From Laburnicola sp. R22_1 (Eukaryota > Ascomycota > Dothideomycetes > Pleosporales > Didymosphaeriaceae): a stretch of DNA of 64,000 nucleotides. The position numbers and the translations under genes are program-made. Location of the stretch: positions 2,418,001-2,482,000 of the forward strand of contig JACONQ010000015.1 of the NCBI GenBank assembly GCA_014281115.1, given 5' to 3'. A model generated the notes under the pieces. That model was given only the letters and a program-made list of their open reading frames with translations. It did not search any database and had not been told where the DNA came from. This document shows positions 58,671 to 64,000 of the stretch, piece after piece. Positions within the stretch are counted from its first letter, which is position 1; every line of letters begins with the position of its first letter.

Positions 58671-58873
58671 TCCCCGGTGACCCCAAAACTCCTGACTCCA
58701 TTGCGGTCACCTGTGACAAATGAAAGACTCAAGCATGACGTATCTAAGTTTATCGGGGAAACAAGTACGTCAGGCAGCTTGTCAATGTTTGTTGAATGCC
58801 CGCGTGGCCAACCATAATGCTTGTTTGTGGGGCGCAGACATTCACCATAAGCTTGTTAGACCCTGACCCCTAG

Positions 58874-58881
58874 TATATAAA
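58874..58881 (+). promoter_or_regulatory. TATA box of the 252-aa protein gene
   Basis: TATATAAA, followed by a CT/CAA-rich leader typical of fungal 5' UTRs. A 50-nt 5'-UTR intron is likely at 58962-59011 (GTAAGT donor, CTAAC branch, CGCAG acceptor). Start codon at 59106. Confidence 0.6.
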
Positions 58882-59105
58882 CCACCCGTGCCTGCCCTCT
58901 GAGAACTCTGCACAGCAACAATCAACTTCAACGAATCCTACCAAGAACACCTTTGTCAACTGTAAGTCGTGCTTTACCAAGCAACGTTGTACTTGCCTTC
59001 TAACAACGCAGCCACTTCACCAAGCCCCTCTATATACCCAATTTTCTTCTCGAATTTCCACCCTCACCAGCATATATATCACCCCTCTTCCGCTTCCTCA
59101 AATAC

Positions 59106-59922
59106 ATGGAGTCCAACCTCATGTCTTCTTCGTCCGCCCCGAAGCCCCTCTTCCCAAGGTAAGTCCTCTCAACCTCCCAATCCCCCCCGACCACCCACCA
59201 ACATCCCTCCTCCCAGGACCAACCAAGAACCCCTCGGCTGGAACTTCGAAGACGTCAAAGGCCGCGACAAAGGCCAAGCAATCCCCAACACATGGTGGTT
59301 CATCAACTGGGACCGCACCGCGTACCTCGACCTCTCCGCCACCCCTGCCCCCACCGCCTCCCGCCCCCACCTCCTCTTCTACGCCGTCCACCCCCTGAAG
59401 AAGAAATACGAAGGCTCCGGCATCGTCTTCGACGACGCGACGCGCAACATAATCGGCTGCTACAAGACCCACGCCGACACGAGTATCGGCCAAGAATCGT
59501 ACATCGAAGCCCAACTAGCGAAATACGATCATTCCCTTTCCATGCAAGAACGCCAGCACCTCCTCGCCATCCCGCACCGAAACCGCACCCGCGAGCAGAA
59601 ACAGGAGCTCAAGGACCTCACCGAAGAGATTGACAGTCATCCAAGGGACCTCCGTCGTCTGAACGGCTTGTATCTTGATCCGCGCCCGGAGAGCATCGCC
59701 CTGCATAAGGAGGAGGTTTACGTCATGCATCCGGCTATGGTTCTTGGACATCCGATCGGGAACTATGGGGACCAGTATCGGGTGTTGGAGTATAGGATTC
59801 GGAGGGCGATGGGCGATGCGTTTAACGTGGAGACGGATCTGCCGCGGTATCGGGTTAGCGAGGCGCGGGCTTGTGAGCGGGCGGGGGAGCCGGAGCCGGG
59901 GTTTAAGGAGGGAGACGATTAG
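59106..59922 (+). CDS. Hypothetical protein, 252 aa
   Basis: Exons 59106-59158 and 59217-59922; the 58-nt intron has a GTAAGT donor and CCCAG acceptor, and the join codes FPR|TNQEPLGWNFEDVKG. The protein is rich in charged and aromatic residues, with a compact WWFINWDRTAYLDL block near residue 40, a helical charged middle (SMQERQHLLAI, REQKQELKDLTEE) and an acidic end. No signal peptide, membrane segment or recognised domain. The ATG at 59106 is preferred over 58969 because the upstream part falls in a probable UTR with its own intron. Promoter and introns look normal, so it is probably expressed. Confidence 0.65.
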
Positions 59923-60676
59923 GAAGTAGAGATTGCTGCTGGGTTGGAAGGTGGAATTGGACGTGTAGGCGAGCATTTTGCACCAACTAACCAACTAGCA
60001 AATATATCGTGTAAACACTATCTATCCATTCGTAGTGCTTTTGTTCTTTCCTTTTCATCCCCGCTTCACAGTATACATGCGGTCCGAAAAGAGGCTTATC
60101 GTACGAAATACCTCCTATTCCCATGCCCGAATCTAAAAGTCCACACACACCTAACATACACAGCCGCCCCCAAAAGCATTCCAAACACCATCTGCAAAAC
60201 CCCTCGAATCACACCAAGCTACACCGCCTCTTCGCACGTCCGTCTTCCCTCCTCCACATATCTCTCTTTGCATAAAAATACCTTCCTTCATCGCGCGGTG
60301 TACTAGCCAGACGCCCATGGTCTGGTGTAGTGTGTTATAATGCTCTTTGACATGATTTGAAACGAACCCCTTCGTCCTTTTCCCACACACAGGCAGGTAG
60401 GGGAAAAAAAAAGCAACATAGGACGAATGTATTCTTTTTTTTTGGCATCTGTTATGTATACATTGCGAATTGCGAAGGTGATGGAGATAGCACAACGGGA
60501 TCAATGCGATGATGATGATAGCCAGAGGAGAGGGCCCAGAAAGCTACGATTCGACATGGTCGCACACACACCACCCACAAACCTCAGTGTAATCACAACA
60601 AATTAGTATAACCACACAACAACACGCCCGCCCACATTCCAATATGTACAGCTTCTTTACAAAACGACTACGCAGC
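59923..60676. other. Convergent intergenic region
   Basis: 754 bp between convergent stop codons; probably both 3' UTRs. Homopolymer runs of A (60403) and T (60434). No gene seen. Confidence 0.45.
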
Positions 60677-62092
60677 TCAACTATCCTGCTCATCCAACTC
60701 CATCTGTATGCGCACCGCCTCCCTCTCCCAAAACTCAGCCACCTGTTCCGCGCCCCGCGCTCCACCAAACCGCACATTCGCACCCGCCATATCGCCCTCC
60801 GCCATCTCCATCAACCGCTGATAACACGCCTTATTCTTCGGGTTATTGAAATGCTCGTATGGCCTGTCCGGGTTGAGCCACGCGCCGCAAAGATAGCAAA
60901 AGTGCGTCTTGCACTGGAAACACGTCATGTGGTTGCAGCCGTACGATTTCTGACACGGCACGTCGCACGTGGGGCACGGCGACGTGTTGCGCAGGATGAA
61001 GTTGAGCGAGGCTTGGTCTTCCTCGGTGAGTTGGGTGGACTCGCGCGGCTCGCAGCGGACGAAGTCGCCGTGCCACGAGGCGAGGCAGACTTTGCAGAAG
61101 GCGAGGGTGCAGTCTTCGCAGACGGCTAGGCGGTCCATCTTCGAGGTTCCGACTCGCCTTTTTTCGATGCCGTGAGGTGGTGCCGCTGGCTCTTCTAACG
61201 GGGCGGGGTCCACGTCTTCGGCTTCGGAGTCTGAAGAGTCGATTTGGCGGACGTCGGTGATTTTGGGGTACTTGTCGCTTCGCATGGCGCCTTGGCACCA
61301 GGAGCGTGGGCAGTAGACGATGGAGGGGTCGGCTTCTATTTTCTTCTTTCGCTTGAGTTTCGCGTAGCGCTCGATTGTGTCGAGTTCGAGCGGGATTTGC
61401 AACAGCTCTTTCGGCGACAATAAGCGTTCCTTCTTTTTCCCGCTGGCCGTTGGCTTCCCGCAGTCCGTGGACATGCATTTCACATTGTCGACATCTCCCT
61501 CTTTGATGCAGGTGTTGTAGTAGTCCTGCAGACACGCCACGCAGAAGACGTGGCTGCACCGCTCCATCTGGTAGCACACGGAGCCGTTCTTCGGCTCAAG
61601 GCAGACTTCGCAATCGAACGTCTCCTTGTCGAAAAGTTCCCGCTTCATGCGCCTGCTGTATTCTAGAAGCTCGTCTTTGATGGTGGTCGGGAGCGTGAGC
61701 TCGGATAGCCCGAACGCCGTCTCGGCTGCTTCTTGCAGGTAGGTGACGTATGAGAACAGGACTTGTCCACCGCCGTATTCTTCCCATAGTGACGATGCCT
61801 CCTTCACCAGCTTGTCTATTATATCGGGCGGGAGCCAGGGTGGCGTAGTGGATAGTTTGACGGATGGCGGGGCGTCGGCGGGGTATTGCGCAGGAAGGTC
61901 GATCTCGAGGTGGAGCGGCGGCAGGTAGGCTATCCTATTCACGTGTTGCCCGGGCTCGAAAGTGATAGGCAGCGGCGTGGTAGGCGCTACTAGAAGATGG
62001 ATATGCGCAGCGAAGGGCGTCGCAGGGTCGAGGACCAGCTCTGGATATATGGACTGCAGCGTATCGAGCTCTTCGGCACGCTCGTCGTCCAT
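60677..62092 (-). CDS. ITT1: RWD-domain RING-in-between-RING E3 ubiquitin ligase (Itt1/RNF14 type)
   Basis: Single exon, 471 aa from the ATG at 62092. An upstream in-frame GTG at 62110 was not used. Residues 1 to about 130 are RWD (EELDTLQSIYPELVLD, YPADAPPSVKLSTTP). RING1 (CEVCLEPKNG...CSHVFCVACLQDYY), an IBR with YCPRSWCQGAM and VCEDCTLAFCKVC, and RING2 (CPTCDVPCQKSYGCNHMTC) follow. The Cys in GCNHM is the expected thioester residue. RWD-RBR proteins act in the cytosol; yeast Itt1 binds translation termination factors and human RNF14 acts on stalled-ribosome factors. An acidic insert (DSSDSEAEDVD) lies inside IBR. Divergent from the Cwh8-type gene. Ortholog name assigned by domain order. 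Confidence 0.9.
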   Translation of the reverse strand: MDDERAEELDTLQSIYPELVLDPATPFAAHIHLLVAPTTPLPITFEPGQHVNRIAYLPPLHLEIDLPAQYPADAPPSVKLSTTPPWLPPDIIDKLVKEASSLWEEYGGGQVLFSYVTYLQEAAETAFGLSELTLPTTIKDELLEYSRRMKRELFDKETFDCEVCLEPKNGSVCYQMERCSHVFCVACLQDYYNTCIKEGDVDNVKCMSTDCGKPTASGKKKERLLSPKELLQIPLELDTIERYAKLKRKKKIEADPSIVYCPRSWCQGAMRSDKYPKITDVRQIDSSDSEAEDVDPAPLEEPAAPPHGIEKRRVGTSKMDRLAVCEDCTLAFCKVCLASWHGDFVRCEPRESTQLTEEDQASLNFILRNTSPCPTCDVPCQKSYGCNHMTCFQCKTHFCYLCGAWLNPDRPYEHFNNPKNKACYQRLMEMAEGDMAGANVRFGGARGAEQVAEFWEREAVRIQMELDEQDS

Positions 62093-62549
62093 ACTGGCGC
62101 TGCTTACCACGAGTGTTGGTCAGGGCCAGCAATTGGGTAGAGAATAGCGGTAGCTGGAGGCGATGGTGGAGGGGCGAAGGCGATGGTGGAGGGGCGGAGA
62201 GGATGAGTGGAGGTGATTGGGGTTTGTTAGGTAGGGAGAGGATCAGGTCTCAGACGGACCAAGACCTGCACCCTGGAAGGAATGCAGCAATGTGAGAAGG
62301 CGGCGAGCATCCTGAGTCACCGTGGGAAATCGCTTTATGAGTATGGATGGACGGCGCCGATGGGTGAGGCTAGTAGATCCGTGAAGCTCGCCTGAGTGCA
62401 CGGGTCACGGGTGCACGGGTCCAAGCCACAGGTCATGTGATTTTCCACCAGCGGCACGTGATCTTGGGCCTCCCGAGGTCGACAACATCCCTGCCACCGT
62501 TGGCCGTCATCGCTCTACGAGCCTTCCCCTGGTCGCCCTCACCAGCACC
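62093..62549. promoter_or_regulatory. Divergent promoter region (RBR ligase / dolichyl-diphosphatase)
   Basis: 457 bp. Contains a tandem GGCGATGGTGGAGGGGC near 62159-62197 and GGTCACGGGTGCACGGGTCC near 62403. Whether the direct repeats are regulatory is unknown. Confidence 0.4.
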
Positions 62550-63367
62550 ATGGAGGGCCCGCCGCTTGCGTCGCTGTCCCTGACGCATGTGCACTATGTA
62601 AGGCTTCAGACATGTGCCGTGTACGGCGCGGCTAACATGTACAGAACCCCGACGACCGCATTTCGTACCTCTGCGCATGGCTCGCCCTCGTCCCCCAAGC
62701 GCTCTGCGTCATCTACGCGACCCTGATCTGGAGCAACCGCGAGATCGAGATCATGTTGATGTTCGCCGGCCAGCTGGCCTGTGAAGCCGTCAACTGGGTT
62801 CTGAAACGATATATCAAAGAAGAGCGACCGCGGGGTATTGCCCATTTTTTCTTCTTCTTCTTCTTCAATGGCACACGTGTAGCATCCGGGCGCTAATGCT
62901 TGGCAGAAATGCACGGCAAGGGCTACGGCATGCCGTCGTCGCATGCCCAATTCGTCACCTTCTTCTCCGTCACACTGACCCTGTTCCTCCTCTTCCGCCA
63001 CGTCCCCCACCCGACCGAGACGCACACGCCCCTCACCTTCTTCCAGCGCCTCGTGCTGTCCGTGCTCGCTCTGTTTTCTGCGGCCGCCGTGGCTGGCAGC
63101 CGTATCTATCTCAGCTATCACACCCCGAAGCAGGTGTGGGCCGGTTGTCTCGCAGGAGTCGTCTTTGCTATGGTGTGGTTCGGCTTTACAACATATCTAC
63201 GGAGCTGGGGGTGGGTACAGTGGGCATTGGATACCGATTTGGCGCGCATCTTCAGGGTCAGGGACCTGGTGGTGCAAGAAGATTTGGTGGACTCGGGATG
63301 GGCCCGTTGGGTGGAGAGGAGGCGAAGGAGGTCAGGGTTCAAGGTCCAGGCTAAGAAGGTCAAGTGA
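62550..63367 (+). CDS. CWH8: Dolichyl-diphosphate phosphatase (Cwh8/Cax4 type, PAP2 family)
   Basis: Exons 62550-62597, 62645-62834 and 62907-63367 (47- and 72-nt introns) give 232 aa, close to yeast Cwh8 (239). PAP2 phosphatase motifs: KRYIKEERP (C1), GMPSSHAQF (C2) and SRIYLSYHTPKQV (C3, with catalytic His). Four or so hydrophobic segments support an ER membrane protein. It hydrolyses dolichyl diphosphate on the lumenal side to recycle dolichol for N-glycosylation. The C-terminal tail is basic (RRRRRSGFKVQAKK). The join E|MHGKGYGMPSSH across intron 2 confirms the exon model. Confidence 0.9.
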
Positions 63368-63599
63368 TCCACTCGTGGTCAGAGCAAACGTCGACGCGAT
63401 CCGGGGTACAGACGAGTATATATCCTTGCGCATCCTCACCCATCAATCCGATTGAAGTCTATCAGCCGCTACAACCGAGATCATTTTCAAATTTCGATTT
63501 TCGATTTTCGACTATCTACCAGCCGGCCGGTATCGTGGCCGTCTCCACAAGCACAAGCGGACCTACTGATCTAGCGTATGCCCGACTCGAGACAGCGTT

Positions 63600-63996
63600 T
63601 TAGACAAAGGCCAGTTGCTGTGCGCGGCCCGGACGATCTGGGAAGGCGAACGATGCGGCCCAGGCTGCAAATGATGTACACGGTGGTACTGCCGTCACTA
63701 GCCCTCCCTGGATCGATGACTTCTGCACCACCGCCACAATGCACAGACACATCCCCGCGGACGCGAGAGCCATGAGCATGTATCTGTGGGAGGTTAGAAC
63801 CAACTTCCCTAGGAAGCACAAGACTTACAACTTGTCGTACGTTATCCGCCGACATTGTAGCGTAAGGTACATGAGGATCGAAACGGACCAAGCGCCGAGG
63901 ACACTGCAAGAGAACGTCAGCTTGGAAGATTACCTGGAAGATGTCGACTTACGCCCACGCAAGCCTGGGCTTGACAGCCGCGTCATTTCGCAGCAT
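63600..63996 (-). CDS. Membrane protein, possibly incomplete at the window edge
   Basis: Exons 63996(or beyond)-63953, 63903-63829 and 63783-63600 with 49- and 45-nt introns (GTAAGT donors). The predicted peptide joins RLAWA|VLGAWSVSILMYLTLQ with YDKL|YMLMALASAGMCLCIVAVVQ, giving two hydrophobic segments and a C-terminal end QQLAFV. An ATG at 63996 opens the frame, but the true start may lie beyond 64000. No family could be assigned. Confidence 0.5.
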
Positions 63997-64000
63997 GAAA

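Noticed and set aside
60644..61129. 161-codon ORF antisense to the E3 ligase
   Set aside because: The opposite strand encodes clear RING/IBR motifs; this is a GC-driven shadow.
62093..62110. Upstream GTG start for the RBR ligase
   Set aside because: Nuclear genes start at ATG; the ATG at 62092 directly begins the RWD domain.
1..64000. CRISPR arrays, rRNA or tRNA genes
   Set aside because: No regularly spaced short repeats and no cloverleaf or rRNA signatures were seen on reading; a fungal genome would not carry CRISPR.

Overview
The window comes from the nuclear genome of a filamentous ascomycete. It has short spliceosomal introns (about 45-150 nt, GTAAGT-like donors, CTAAC/CTGAC branch sites), a dual-finger C2H2/Zn2Cys6 transcription factor, Fot1/pogo and Tc1 transposons, Ty3/gypsy elements, and a two-speed layout: GC-balanced gene islands between very AT/TpA-rich blocks. 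In those blocks repeat copies differ almost only by C-to-T and G-to-A changes, as repeat-induced point mutation (RIP) produces. A dothideomycete-type plant- or rock-associated fungus is plausible, but the species cannot be read from the sequence.

Layout. 1-33,724 is a nested transposon graveyard. It holds an old gypsy copy (1-8034, minus), a Tc1 DD34E element (9817-11932), and a younger full-length gypsy element with 188-bp LTRs (12171-21878, minus). The younger element sits inside the RNase H domain of a third, older gypsy element whose pieces lie at 11935-12170, 21879-22083, 23204-23950 and 25217 to about 28900. Two further insertions with 12-13 bp target duplications split that same element. 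A Fot1-like element lies at 31210-33056.

33,725-44,205 is a gene island: dual-finger regulator (minus), divergent LigB-type extradiol dioxygenase (plus), CocE/X-Pro-peptidase-like hydrolase (minus), cupin (minus), aldehyde-dehydrogenase-like protein lacking its catalytic residues (minus), and a small divergent gene. 44,441-51,315 is a second transposon block: two Fot1/pogo elements, one carrying a 693-bp fold-back MITE, plus short repeats.

51,740-64,000 is a second gene island: FAD monooxygenase fused to an acetoacetate-decarboxylase-like domain, an Sld7-like replication factor, a broken gene, repeats, an unknown 252-aa protein, an RWD-RBR E3 ligase (Itt1/RNF14 type), a dolichyl-diphosphate phosphatase (Cwh8 type) and a membrane protein at the edge.

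How the genes may work together. The regulator, ring-cleaving dioxygenase, hydrolase and cupin, and possibly the FAD monooxygenase beyond the transposon block, look like an aromatic-compound degradation or tailoring set. This is inference from families and neighbourhood only. The right-hand genes (Sld7, RBR, Cwh8) are housekeeping. All exon models were made by eye from splice signals, reading-frame continuity and family motifs.
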